Positions 25,948 through 34,632 of a stretch of 64,000 nt of DNA are shown here, one piece after another (within the stretch, counting starts at the first letter, position 1; each line of letters starts with the position of its first letter). The notes beneath the pieces were generated by a model. It worked only from the letters and a program-made list of their open reading frames with translations. It made no database searches and was not told the origin of the DNA. Origin of the DNA: Ferruginibacter sp. GTDB lineage: Bacteria; Bacteroidota; Bacteroidia; Chitinophagales; Chitinophagaceae. A program made the position numbers and the translations under genes. The stretch spans positions 1 to 64,000 of the forward strand of contig JAHBTO010000007.1 of NCBI GenBank assembly GCA_019638525.1. The letters are read 5' to 3'.

Positions 25948-28074
25948 ATGAACAAGCCTAAACGATATTTAATAACATCGGCCCTGCCTTATGCTAACGG
26001 CCCCAAGCATCTTGGCCACCTGGCCGGCGCTTATTTACCCGCCGATATTTATGTAAGGTACCTGCGTGCCAAAAAAGAAGACGTAGTATATGTTTGCGGC
26101 AGCGATGAACATGGAGCCGCCATCACCATACAAGCCATTAAAGAAAATACTACACCACGTGCCATTGTAGATAAATACCATGCCTTGCTTAAAAGCAATA
26201 TGGCCGATCTTGGTATTTCGTTTGATATTTATCATCGCACTTCGGAACTTATACATCATCAAACCGCACTGGAATTTTTTACCGCACTAAATGATAAAGG
26301 CGACCTTATTCAAAAAGAAACAGAGCAGTTTTATGATGAGGAAGCAAAAAGTTTTTTAGCCGACCGCTATATCGTTGGCACCTGCCCGGTTTGCGGCAAC
26401 GAAAATGCTTATGGCGACCAATGCGAAAAATGCGGCACTTCATTAAGTCCCGATCAGTTGATAAACCCACGCAGTACGTTAAGCGGTAAACCGCCTTCAA
26501 AAAAATCAACCACCCATTGGTTTTTGCCATTAGATAAGCATGAAGGTTTTTTGCGTGAATGGATACTTAACCAACATAAAGATGATTGGAAGGCAAATGT
26601 GCTGGGACAGTGCAAAAGCTGGATGGACCTGGGTTTGCAGCCAAGAGCCGTAACCCGTGACCTTGATTGGGGTGTGCCCTTGCCCGCCAATGTAGAAGGC
26701 GGAAAAGGAAAAGTGCTGTATGTTTGGTTTGATGCACCCATCGGTTATATCAGCGCAACCAGGCAATGGGCAATAGATAACAATAAAGACTGGAAACCTT
26801 ACTGGCATGATAAGGATACAAAACTTGTTCATTTTATTGGTAAGGATAATATTGTTTTTCATGCCATCATTTTCCCGGTGATGCTAAAGTTGCATGGAAA
26901 TATTTTACCCGATAATGTGCCCAGCAACGAGTTTATGAACCTAGAAGGGGATAAGATGAGTACCAGCCGTGGATGGAGCATTGAGATGGATGACTACATC
27001 AATGACTTTGTAAAAAAAGAAAATGGTGGCGATATGATGGTGGATGCATTGCGTTATTACCTTACTCAAATTGCTCCCGAAACAAAAGACAGTGAATTCA
27101 CCTGGCGGGGTTTCCAGGATGCGGTGAACAGCGAACTGGTTTCTATTTTTGGTAATTATGTAAACCGCACATTTGTGCTGATGCATAAACTGTGTAAAGG
27201 AAAAGTGCCCCCACTGCATGAAACATTATTGGATGATGCAGATAAAAAGATTTTTGTCGATATACTGGAAACAAAGTACAAGATTGAGAGCCTGCTTGAA
27301 ACATATAAATTTAGAGATGCCTTGTATGAAGTGATTGACCTTGCCAGGAAAGGAAACAAATACATGCAGGATAAACAACCCTGGATATTAGCTAAAACAC
27401 TTGACGCAAACCCCGATAATCAAAAGTTAATTGATAATTGTTTGCATATTTGTTTACAGTTAACAGCAAATCTTGCTGTATTAATAAATCCCTTTCTTCC
27501 GTTTACGTCAAAAAAAATGTGTTACATGCATAAAGTGGTGGATAAAATGCTTGATTGGGAAAACGCAGGCAAGCCTAAATTATTAAGCGTAGGATACTCG
27601 TTGAGGGCGCCTGAATTATTGTTCCGTAAAATTGAAGATGAAGAAGTGAAACAACAAGTAGAAAAATTAAACAATAAAAAAATGGCAATGGAAAATGCTG
27701 CTTTAAAGCCTGCTGATGAAAAAGATGCAGTGATTGCACCGGTTAAATCCCAAATTCAATTTGATGATTTTTCAAAGATTGATTTAAAAGTTGCCACCAT
27801 CATCAGCGCCACAAAAGTAGAGAAGGCTGATAAACTTTTAAAACTGGAAGTTGATTTGGGATTTGAAAAACGTACCATCGTAAGCGGCATAGCAATGCAT
27901 TTTGCGCCTGAAGAAATTGTTGGCAAACAAGTGGTGGTGGTGGCTAATCTTGCTCCACGTAAAATGCGAGGGATTGAAAGCAATGGTATGATATTGATGG
28001 CAGAGGATAAATCGGGTAAATTGCATTTTGTAAGTCCCCAAACGATGATTGATGCAGGAAGCAATGTTAGTTAA
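25948..28074 (+). CDS. metG: Methionine-tRNA ligase
   Basis: A 708-residue class I aminoacyl-tRNA synthetase that charges tRNA-Met. The HIGH-type motif is HLGH (21-24) and the KMSKS-type motif is KMSTS (336-340). A zinc-binding knuckle has two CxxC pairs (Cys146/149 and Cys159/162). The anticodon-binding helical domain covers about 400-570, and a C-terminal EMAP/Trbp111 tRNA-binding domain about 605-708 (FSKIDLKVATII to the end), as in dimeric long-form MetRS. There is no frame damage. The start lies just after a predicted promoter and may be used without a leader. Confidence 0.97.
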   Translation: MNKPKRYLITSALPYANGPKHLGHLAGAYLPADIYVRYLRAKKEDVVYVCGSDEHGAAITIQAIKENTTPRAIVDKYHALLKSNMADLGISFDIYHRTSELIHHQTALEFFTALNDKGDLIQKETEQFYDEEAKSFLADRYIVGTCPVCGNENAYGDQCEKCGTSLSPDQLINPRSTLSGKPPSKKSTTHWFLPLDKHEGFLREWILNQHKDDWKANVLGQCKSWMDLGLQPRAVTRDLDWGVPLPANVEGGKGKVLYVWFDAPIGYISATRQWAIDNNKDWKPYWHDKDTKLVHFIGKDNIVFHAIIFPVMLKLHGNILPDNVPSNEFMNLEGDKMSTSRGWSIEMDDYINDFVKKENGGDMMVDALRYYLTQIAPETKDSEFTWRGFQDAVNSELVSIFGNYVNRTFVLMHKLCKGKVPPLHETLLDDADKKIFVDILETKYKIESLLETYKFRDALYEVIDLARKGNKYMQDKQPWILAKTLDANPDNQKLIDNCLHICLQLTANLAVLINPFLPFTSKKMCYMHKVVDKMLDWENAGKPKLLSVGYSLRAPELLFRKIEDEEVKQQVEKLNNKKMAMENAALKPADEKDAVIAPVKSQIQFDDFSKIDLKVATIISATKVEKADKLLKLEVDLGFEKRTIVSGIAMHFAPEEIVGKQVVVVANLAPRKMRGIESNGMILMAEDKSGKLHFVSPQTMIDAGSNVS

Positions 28075-28183
28075 GGTTTTAAAGATGTTAACCAACATTA
28101 TGATATTAGGCTGTTACAGCATTATTTTGTAACTTTTTATTTCTTTAAACTAATTTGATTGTTTTAAGCAAAAAAATAATAGT

Positions 28184-29260
28184 ATGAACTACAAAAAATT
28201 AATTTGGATATTTTGTTTGACGCTAAGCACATCGGTATTTGCCCAAAAACCGGATATGAATTTGGTACCTTATCGCCAGGGCGATTTGTGGGGCTATGCC
28301 AGCGCCGACAGAAACATTGTAATTAAACCTGAATACACCGAGGCCGGTTTATTTCACGAAGGATTTGCCGCTGTGAAAAAAGCTGACAAGTACGGGTTTA
28401 TTAATATGGAAGGTAAAGTGGTGATACCTTTTCGATATTTTAAAGTAACGCCATTTAGGTATGGTTTTTTTGCTGCCAAAGGAAATGCAAAAACTGCAGA
28501 TGGCGATTTGCACCAGGAAAAATCGGTGTTGTTTGCCGGGGCATCACTTACCAAAGATGGATATGAAATTTGTATTGATACAAAAGGGCAGCGTATGCCC
28601 AAATGCCCTGCCATTCCCGAAAACAGTGCACCGGATATTAACAAATCAAGTACTGTTGAAGTAAAAACAAATTACAGCACCATACATAAAACCGGTCTTT
28701 TTGATAAAATTATTGATGATTACAAATTAGTGCCCGGCGCCGATGCTACTTATTATATTGCCACCCGTGGCAATAATTATGGTGTATTCAATAATACATT
28801 CGATATAATTTTGCCTTTTGAATATACCATGATTAAGAAAAAAAATATCGGCGGTATGACCTACCTGTTAGCTGAAAAAAACGGGTTGCATGGTGTGTTT
28901 TTTGGAAATGGATCGCCATACATTACAGTTGAAAATAAAAAATTACAGGCAGTTACAGCCGCTAACTCTGTAAGTTATTTTATTGTAGGCCAGGAGGGTA
29001 AAATAGGAGTGAAGGATATGACACATAAATACGTTGTAGAAACCAAATATGCAGATGTTGCGTATGACTCAACCGGCACCGGCTTTATTTTAACTGCCGA
29101 TGATGGTACTAAAGGATTTTATTTTTTGAGTGGTAAAACAGTAGAGCCTAAATACACAGAAGTTAAAGCATTGCCCGTAGGCGATTACATAAAAGTAAAA
29201 ACACAAGCAGGTAAATGGGGTTATGTAAACAGTAAAGGACTTGATTTTTTTGAAGACTGA
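28184..29260 (+). CDS. Secreted WG-repeat protein
   Basis: A 358-residue protein with a signal peptide (about 1-20, ending VFAQ) followed by WG-type beta repeats. Clear units are DLWGYASADRNIVIKPEY, KYGFINMEGKVVIPFRY, NYGVFNNTFDIILPFEY and the final KWGYVNSKG. WG repeats usually build beta-propeller-like or solenoid surfaces for binding; no partner is suggested by the context. A strong shared terminator follows, and metG lies 109 bp upstream. Confidence 0.85.
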   Translation: MNYKKLIWIFCLTLSTSVFAQKPDMNLVPYRQGDLWGYASADRNIVIKPEYTEAGLFHEGFAAVKKADKYGFINMEGKVVIPFRYFKVTPFRYGFFAAKGNAKTADGDLHQEKSVLFAGASLTKDGYEICIDTKGQRMPKCPAIPENSAPDINKSSTVEVKTNYSTIHKTGLFDKIIDDYKLVPGADATYYIATRGNNYGVFNNTFDIILPFEYTMIKKKNIGGMTYLLAEKNGLHGVFFGNGSPYITVENKKLQAVTAANSVSYFIVGQEGKIGVKDMTHKYVVETKYADVAYDSTGTGFILTADDGTKGFYFLSGKTVEPKYTEVKALPVGDYIKVKTQAGKWGYVNSKGLDFFED

Positions 29261-29281
29261 TATTTCATTTTTAAAATGTAT

Positions 29282-29309
29282 AAAAGCTGCAGAGTTTACT
29301 GCAGCTTTT
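29282..29309. terminator. Bidirectional intrinsic terminator
   Basis: An 11-bp stem, AAAAGCTGCAG/CTGCAGCTTTT, with loop agttta sits between convergent genes. The A-rich arm becomes the T tract when read from the minus strand, so it can stop both the WG-repeat gene and the LTA-synthase-like gene, whose stop codon begins at 29313. Confidence 0.85.
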
Positions 29310-29310
29310 T

Positions 29311-31251
29311 TTATTTATAAGAAGTGTTGTTGTATTGTTTGCCCATTTGTTGTATAAAAGCCTGTACCAGCCTTGTTAAACTTACCCGTTGGTTTTCGTA
29401 ATTTTTTTCTGTGATGAGATTTATGTTTTCGGTAACGTTGTTTTTAAAATGGTAAAGATATTCTGGCTTGTTGAGTACCATGTTATATCCTAATACAAAA
29501 CTGCTGTCGATAACCTGGTAAATTTCATTATTAGGTTTCATAAAGGTATATGGCTTTAGCGAACCAGTTTCTAAAAGATTATTGCCATAGCTGATGATTT
29601 TGTTGCTGTAACCGGCAATAGATAAAATAGTTCCCAAAATATCAAACTGGCTTACCGGTGTTTCAATCACCTGCTTATCTCTTTTAGAAGCATCAAATAT
29701 TATAATGGGTATTTTATAACTGCTAACAGCATGGTAAGTTCCTTTTACTCCTTCGGGAAACATCCAGTGATCTGAACAAAAGATAAAAACGGTGTTTTTA
29801 AACCAGCTTTCTTTTTTTGCTGCATCAAAAAACTTTTGCAGGCAGTAATCATAATAGCGCATGCTTTTCATTGGCGCTGTATAATTTTTTGGCATTGCCA
29901 ATGCAAATGAGCCGGGCAAATCATAAGGATAATGTGTTGAAATATTATATTGAATACCCAGGAACGGTTGTTGCTGTTCTTTTAATTTGCTGTTGAAAAA
30001 GTTAAGCACATATTCATCCTGTAAACCCATGCTGTGTGCAGGTAATTTTTTATAACCTGCTATTGATTCTTTGCTGTAATATTTATCAATACCAAGCCAT
30101 TTCATACATTTTGCAAATCCAAAATTGTCGTATTCATCACCAATACAAAATAAGGATGTATAGTTAAGTTGATGAAGCGCCTGCCCGATATGTGTTAGGG
30201 GCATGTTGATATATGACGAATGATAAACCGGAATTTCAGTGGCAGTGGGAATTCCGGCCAGTATTGCAGTAATACCTTTGTTAGATTCATGGGCATAGCA
30301 ATAAGCATTGTTGTAAAAACGACTTTCCTGCAACAGTGAATCAAAAAAAGGCATGGCAACTTTAAATGCACTTGTGGTATCAAAAAAATCGTAGGGTACA
30401 CTTTCCATAATGAACAATACAATATTCTTTTTATTGCCCTGCGTTTCATTTGCCACTACAAACTTTTTTAATGGTAGCAGTGAATCGCATACTGCATCAC
30501 GCATGAATGCTGTGGCTGGCACTTGACCACCATCTCTAAAAACCGAGTATAAAAAAGTATGAAACGAATTTTGAACAAAGGGCAGTTCGTTGCTGTTAAG
30601 TTGCAACATAGGGTAGGCCGGCAGTAACCTTTTGCTGAAATATTTTGAAGGCAGCGTAAAAACACAAATTAAACACACGAGCAACATTAATGCAATACCG
30701 TAACCATAAGCACCTTTGTTGAAGGCGGTTAATAATTTTTTATGCAAAACCCACAGCAGGCACAAGATGCCGGCAAGTAATATAAAAAACAGGATGATGA
30801 TAAACAGGTTTTGCTGTAAAAGCCTTTCTAACGGGTGCCCCACTACATACAACAAATCGGCAGTGGTACGCTGAAAATGAAACCTGAAATAAAAAACATC
30901 AACAAGGTTAAGTAAAACTGCAAAAAAGTTTATTATGGTAAATACAGGTGCTATTATCCATTTTGAAATATTTTTATTGATAAGCCTGGCAATTATTAAT
31001 GCAAATAAAAAGACAACGTTAATGCCTAAAACCACCATCAAGTCGGTAAACAACGACCATTTTGCCATCTTTAATTTCTCTGTAAAGGAAAGCGATGCCT
31101 CCTGCCCGTTAAACAATAAATGATAGTTGTAGTTATAAAATATTATTTTTAAAACAGAATGAAGCAAAAGCAGGCAAAGCACAAACAAGATAAAAGCTTT
31201 GTTATTTTGCCAAACCAACTTACCTGTAACCGGTAAAAATTTAAATTTCAT
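29311..31251 (-). CDS. LTA synthase family membrane sulfatase-fold transferase
   Basis: A 646-residue protein with five N-terminal TM helices (to about residue 215) and a large extracytoplasmic sulfatase/alkaline-phosphatase-fold domain. Sulfatase-type landmarks are FIMESVPYDFFD near residue 280, the nucleophile region HESNKGITAILAGIPT (about 315-330), FCIGDEYDNFGF and the late metal-binding IFCSDHW. Length and topology match LtaS/phosphoglycerol or phosphoethanolamine transferase proteins. Gram-negative members modify lipids or periplasmic glycans with phospho-alcohols; the substrate here is unknown. The start is 21 bp from a divergent gene, so the promoters must overlap coding sequence. Confidence 0.85.
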   Translation of the reverse strand: MKFKFLPVTGKLVWQNNKAFILFVLCLLLLHSVLKIIFYNYNYHLLFNGQEASLSFTEKLKMAKWSLFTDLMVVLGINVVFLFALIIARLINKNISKWIIAPVFTIINFFAVLLNLVDVFYFRFHFQRTTADLLYVVGHPLERLLQQNLFIIILFFILLAGILCLLWVLHKKLLTAFNKGAYGYGIALMLLVCLICVFTLPSKYFSKRLLPAYPMLQLNSNELPFVQNSFHTFLYSVFRDGGQVPATAFMRDAVCDSLLPLKKFVVANETQGNKKNIVLFIMESVPYDFFDTTSAFKVAMPFFDSLLQESRFYNNAYCYAHESNKGITAILAGIPTATEIPVYHSSYINMPLTHIGQALHQLNYTSLFCIGDEYDNFGFAKCMKWLGIDKYYSKESIAGYKKLPAHSMGLQDEYVLNFFNSKLKEQQQPFLGIQYNISTHYPYDLPGSFALAMPKNYTAPMKSMRYYDYCLQKFFDAAKKESWFKNTVFIFCSDHWMFPEGVKGTYHAVSSYKIPIIIFDASKRDKQVIETPVSQFDILGTILSIAGYSNKIISYGNNLLETGSLKPYTFMKPNNEIYQVIDSSFVLGYNMVLNKPEYLYHFKNNVTENINLITEKNYENQRVSLTRLVQAFIQQMGKQYNNTSYK

Positions 31252-31272
31252 AAAACCTGGATATTCATACTT

Positions 31273-32064
31273 ATGAAATGGGCCTTTAAAAACAAATATA
31301 AGTTAATGGTTTTTATCATTGGCCTGTACCTGTTGGTGGATGTGTTGCAACATAAAGGACAGGCAAGGGTTTTGTTTCCTTTGCAGTATCCTGTTTTTAA
31401 AATTAATGCTGCTGAGCCGGGCAATAATACACTCATCAACAAGGATAAGCTTTGGGTAAAAGCGGTTAACACTGTAAACAGGATGAACCTTGTAAATAAA
31501 AACAGCAGTGGCTTTGAATGTGATGTATATTTTAATATGCCGCAAAATGAATTTGAAGTTCATCACGACCCCGGTAAAGCAACCGGCACTGTGCTGCATG
31601 ATTTATTGAAACATTATCAACAACAAAACTTAACTGCATCTGTTTGGCTCGATTTTAAAAACCTCAACAATTCTAATGCCCTTGCAGCATTAAACAGGTT
31701 GTTGCAGTTAAGGAAAGAATACAATCTAAAAGATAAAATACTGGTAGAATCATCACAGGCAAATTTATTAACAGCTTTTGCCGATAGTGGTTTTTTCACT
31801 TCTTACTATACACCCACGTTTAACCCATATAAAATAAACGAGGCAGAAAAAAAAATATGGGCCGATAGCATTGCTTCTGTAATAAAATATTCAAAAGTAG
31901 ATGCCTTATCGGGTTATTATTTTCAGTACCCGTATTTGCATCATTATTTTCCAAACTATAAAATTTTAACCTGGGTAGATACGGATAAGTACAGCCTGGT
32001 AAGTTGGTTGTTTAAAAATAAAATAGCAGCCGATAAAGCAATTTTCATTAGCCTAAATCCTTAA
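31273..32064 (+). CDS. GDPD-like / FAM151-like membrane-anchored protein
   Basis: A 263-residue protein with an N-terminal hydrophobic anchor (about 8-24). The rest resembles the PLC-like TIM barrel of glycerophosphodiester phosphodiesterases and FAM151-type proteins: GFECDVYFN (Glu/Asp metal ligands), FEVHHDPG (His), SVWLDFKNLN and the final KILTWVDT. The first catalytic His normally found in an HRxN-like element is not evident; the corresponding text reads VKAVNTVNRMN. Either the alignment shifts or the activity is altered. It is divergent from the LTA-synthase-like gene, another enzyme of phospho-alcohol chemistry, which hints at a shared lipid role. Confidence 0.6.
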   Translation: MKWAFKNKYKLMVFIIGLYLLVDVLQHKGQARVLFPLQYPVFKINAAEPGNNTLINKDKLWVKAVNTVNRMNLVNKNSSGFECDVYFNMPQNEFEVHHDPGKATGTVLHDLLKHYQQQNLTASVWLDFKNLNNSNALAALNRLLQLRKEYNLKDKILVESSQANLLTAFADSGFFTSYYTPTFNPYKINEAEKKIWADSIASVIKYSKVDALSGYYFQYPYLHHYFPNYKILTWVDTDKYSLVSWLFKNKIAADKAIFISLNP

Positions 32065-32155
32065 TGGCACTGCATTCCTGTTTTTATTTTCAGCTTAAAG
32101 CGGAATGTCTTAATTTCGACTATTACAAATAGTTGTTTAACTAACTAATTTTATT

Positions 32156-34537
32156 ATGTCAAAAAGAATTATAAAAAAAGTAGCCGTATTAGGCAGTGGT
32201 GTAATGGGCAGCCGTATTGCCTGTCATTTTGCAGGCGTTGGTTTGCAGGTATTGTTATTAGATATTTTGCCAAAAGATTTACCCGAAGATGCAAAACCGC
32301 CGCTGCGTAATAAAATTGTGAACGATGCATTGGCAGCAACAGTAAAAGCTAACCCATCGCCGGTTTATACAAAAGATGTATTGAAGCGTATAACTACCGG
32401 CAACTTCACCGATAACATGAAAGACATAGCCGATTGTGATTGGGTGATAGAAGTGGTGGTAGAAAGGCTCGATATAAAACAACTTGTTTTTACCGATGTA
32501 GAAAAATACCGTAAGCCCGGAACATTAATCACTTCCAATACATCGGGCATTCCTATTCACATGATGACGGAAGGTAGAAGCGATGATTTTAAAAAACATT
32601 TTTGCGGTACCCACTTTTTTAATCCGCCAAGATATTTACGATTACTCGAAATCATCCCCACACCTCATACCGATACCGAAGTGGTAGATTTTTTAATGCA
32701 CTACGGTGATGTTACATTGGGTAAAACAACCGTGTTGTGTAAGGATACACCTGCCTTTATTGCAAATCGTGTAGGAGTATTTGGTATGATGGCCATTATG
32801 AATGTAATGGAAAAACTTGGTTTGAATGTGGATGAAATTGATGCATTAACAGGCCCGGTTATTGGCAGGCCAAAATCTGCCACCTTCCGTACGGCCGATG
32901 TAGTAGGTATTGATACGTTGGTAAAAGTAGCCAATGGCGTAGCCGATAATTGTCCTGCTGATGAAGCCAAAGAACAGTTCACCATTCCAACATGGTTAAA
33001 TAAAATGGTAGAGAATAATTGGCTGGGCGATAAAACAGGACAGGGATTTTTCAAAAAAACAAAATCAGCCACAGGCGAAAAAGAAATACTTACACTTAAT
33101 TTACAAACGCTAGAATACGGGCCAAGGCAAAAACCAAAATTTGCCACTCTTGAAACAGCCAAACCAATAGAAGATTTAAAAACAAGGTTAAAAGCATTGT
33201 GTGCAGGCACCGATAAAGCAGGAGAATTTTTCCGTCTCTTTCATTACAACTTGTTTGCTTATATCTCTCATCGCATACCGGAGATAAGCGATGAATTATA
33301 CCGTGTTGATGATGGTATGATGGCAGGCTTTGGATGGGAGATAGGCGCCTTTGAAAGTTGGGATGTATTGGGTGTGGCAAAAACCTGCGAAGCCATGAAA
33401 GCTGCCGGTTACAAAGTAGCCGCTTGGGTTGATGAAATGCTGGCAAGTGGTGCTACTTCATTTTATAAAGTAGAGAACGGCAAAAAAATGTATTACGATG
33501 TGCCATCAAAATCTTATAAAACATTGCCTGGCGCCGATGCATTTATTGTGATGAAGAATTTTGAAAACGAAACCATCTGGAAAAATGCAGCATGCCGCAC
33601 TTATCATTTAGGCCATGATGTGTTGGGTTTAGAATGGTATACAAAAATGGGTAGCATTGGCGGCGAAGTATTGGAAGGAATTCAAAAATCAATAACACTT
33701 GCAGAAGAAAAATATAAAGGGTTGGTGATTGCCAATGATGGCGCCAATTTTAGTGCAGGCGCTAATGTGGCCATGATTTTTATGATGGCTATTGAGCAGG
33801 ATTACGATGAGATAGATATGGCCATCAGGCAATTTCAAAATACGATGATGAGGGTGCGGTACTCAGGTATCCCGGTAGTGGTAGCACCGCATGGCCTAGC
33901 ATTAGGTGGCGGTTGCGAAATTTGTTTACATGCCGATAAAGTAATTGCTGCTGCTGAAACATACACAGGTTTGGTAGAAGTAGGCATTGGCGTTATTCCC
34001 GGCGGCGGCGGTACAAAAGAATTTGTTTTGCGGGCATCGGATGAAGTGCATAACGGCGAACCCGGCACTATTCCATTGCAAAACCGTTTTTTAACAATTG
34101 CCACTGCAAAAGTTGGTACATCTGCAAAAGAAGCATTTGATTTGGGCATTTACAGAAACGGCATTGATGAAATTTGTATGAACCAGGGAAGAAGAATTGC
34201 CGAAGCCAAACAGGCAGTGATTGATTTGTTTGATAACGGGTATGTAATGCCTGTGCAGCGTACCGATATTAAAGTACTTGGCCGCTCTATGCTTGGCGCC
34301 ATGTATGCAGGCATCAATGGTATGTGGCGTGCAAATTATGCAACCGACCATGATGTAACTGTTGGTAAAAAACTGGCTTATGTAATGTGTGGCGGCGATT
34401 TAAGCGAACCTGCATTGGTGAACGAACAATATTTGCTGAACTTAGAAAGAGAAGCCTTTTTAAGCCTTACCGGCGAAAAGAAAACTTTGGAAAGGATACA
34501 ATCGATTTTAAAAACAGGTAAACCTTTACGGAATTAA
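32156..34537 (+). CDS. Fused 3-hydroxyacyl-CoA dehydrogenase / enoyl-CoA hydratase (FadN type)
   Basis: A 793-residue beta-oxidation enzyme with the dehydrogenase first and the hydratase last, as in FadN/YusL-type proteins and unlike FadB, where the order is reversed. Residues 1-310 carry the NAD-binding Rossmann motif VLGSGVMGSRIA and the HAD catalytic region FCGTHFFNPPRYLRLLEIIP. A second HAD C-terminal helical unit follows. The crotonase domain (about 510-700) has ANDGANFSAGANVAMI, GLALGGGCEICLHAD and the catalytic Glu region VEVGIGVIPGGGG. It probably oxidises fatty acyl-CoAs in the cytoplasm. No thiolase or acyl-CoA dehydrogenase gene follows here; a terminator closes the unit. Confidence 0.93.
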   Translation: MSKRIIKKVAVLGSGVMGSRIACHFAGVGLQVLLLDILPKDLPEDAKPPLRNKIVNDALAATVKANPSPVYTKDVLKRITTGNFTDNMKDIADCDWVIEVVVERLDIKQLVFTDVEKYRKPGTLITSNTSGIPIHMMTEGRSDDFKKHFCGTHFFNPPRYLRLLEIIPTPHTDTEVVDFLMHYGDVTLGKTTVLCKDTPAFIANRVGVFGMMAIMNVMEKLGLNVDEIDALTGPVIGRPKSATFRTADVVGIDTLVKVANGVADNCPADEAKEQFTIPTWLNKMVENNWLGDKTGQGFFKKTKSATGEKEILTLNLQTLEYGPRQKPKFATLETAKPIEDLKTRLKALCAGTDKAGEFFRLFHYNLFAYISHRIPEISDELYRVDDGMMAGFGWEIGAFESWDVLGVAKTCEAMKAAGYKVAAWVDEMLASGATSFYKVENGKKMYYDVPSKSYKTLPGADAFIVMKNFENETIWKNAACRTYHLGHDVLGLEWYTKMGSIGGEVLEGIQKSITLAEEKYKGLVIANDGANFSAGANVAMIFMMAIEQDYDEIDMAIRQFQNTMMRVRYSGIPVVVAPHGLALGGGCEICLHADKVIAAAETYTGLVEVGIGVIPGGGGTKEFVLRASDEVHNGEPGTIPLQNRFLTIATAKVGTSAKEAFDLGIYRNGIDEICMNQGRRIAEAKQAVIDLFDNGYVMPVQRTDIKVLGRSMLGAMYAGINGMWRANYATDHDVTVGKKLAYVMCGGDLSEPALVNEQYLLNLEREAFLSLTGEKKTLERIQSILKTGKPLRN

Positions 34538-34565
34538 AACATAAGATTTAATGCTAAATAATAAT

Positions 34566-34588
34566 ACGCCGGTTTTTATTACCGGCGT
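34566..34588 (+). terminator. Intrinsic terminator after the FadN-type gene
   Basis: The stem ACGCCGGT/ACCGGCGT with loop ttttatt is followed by tttgtta. It lies 29 bp after the stop codon and separates the beta-oxidation gene from the peptidase operon. Confidence 0.8.
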
Positions 34589-34632
34589 TTTGTTATTCAT
34601 TATTTCTACATTTGTTATCTAAATAATTAACG

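Noticed and set aside
33096..33446. 116-codon antisense ORF inside the FadN-type gene
   Set aside because: No recognised domain, and the other strand codes for a strongly conserved enzyme.
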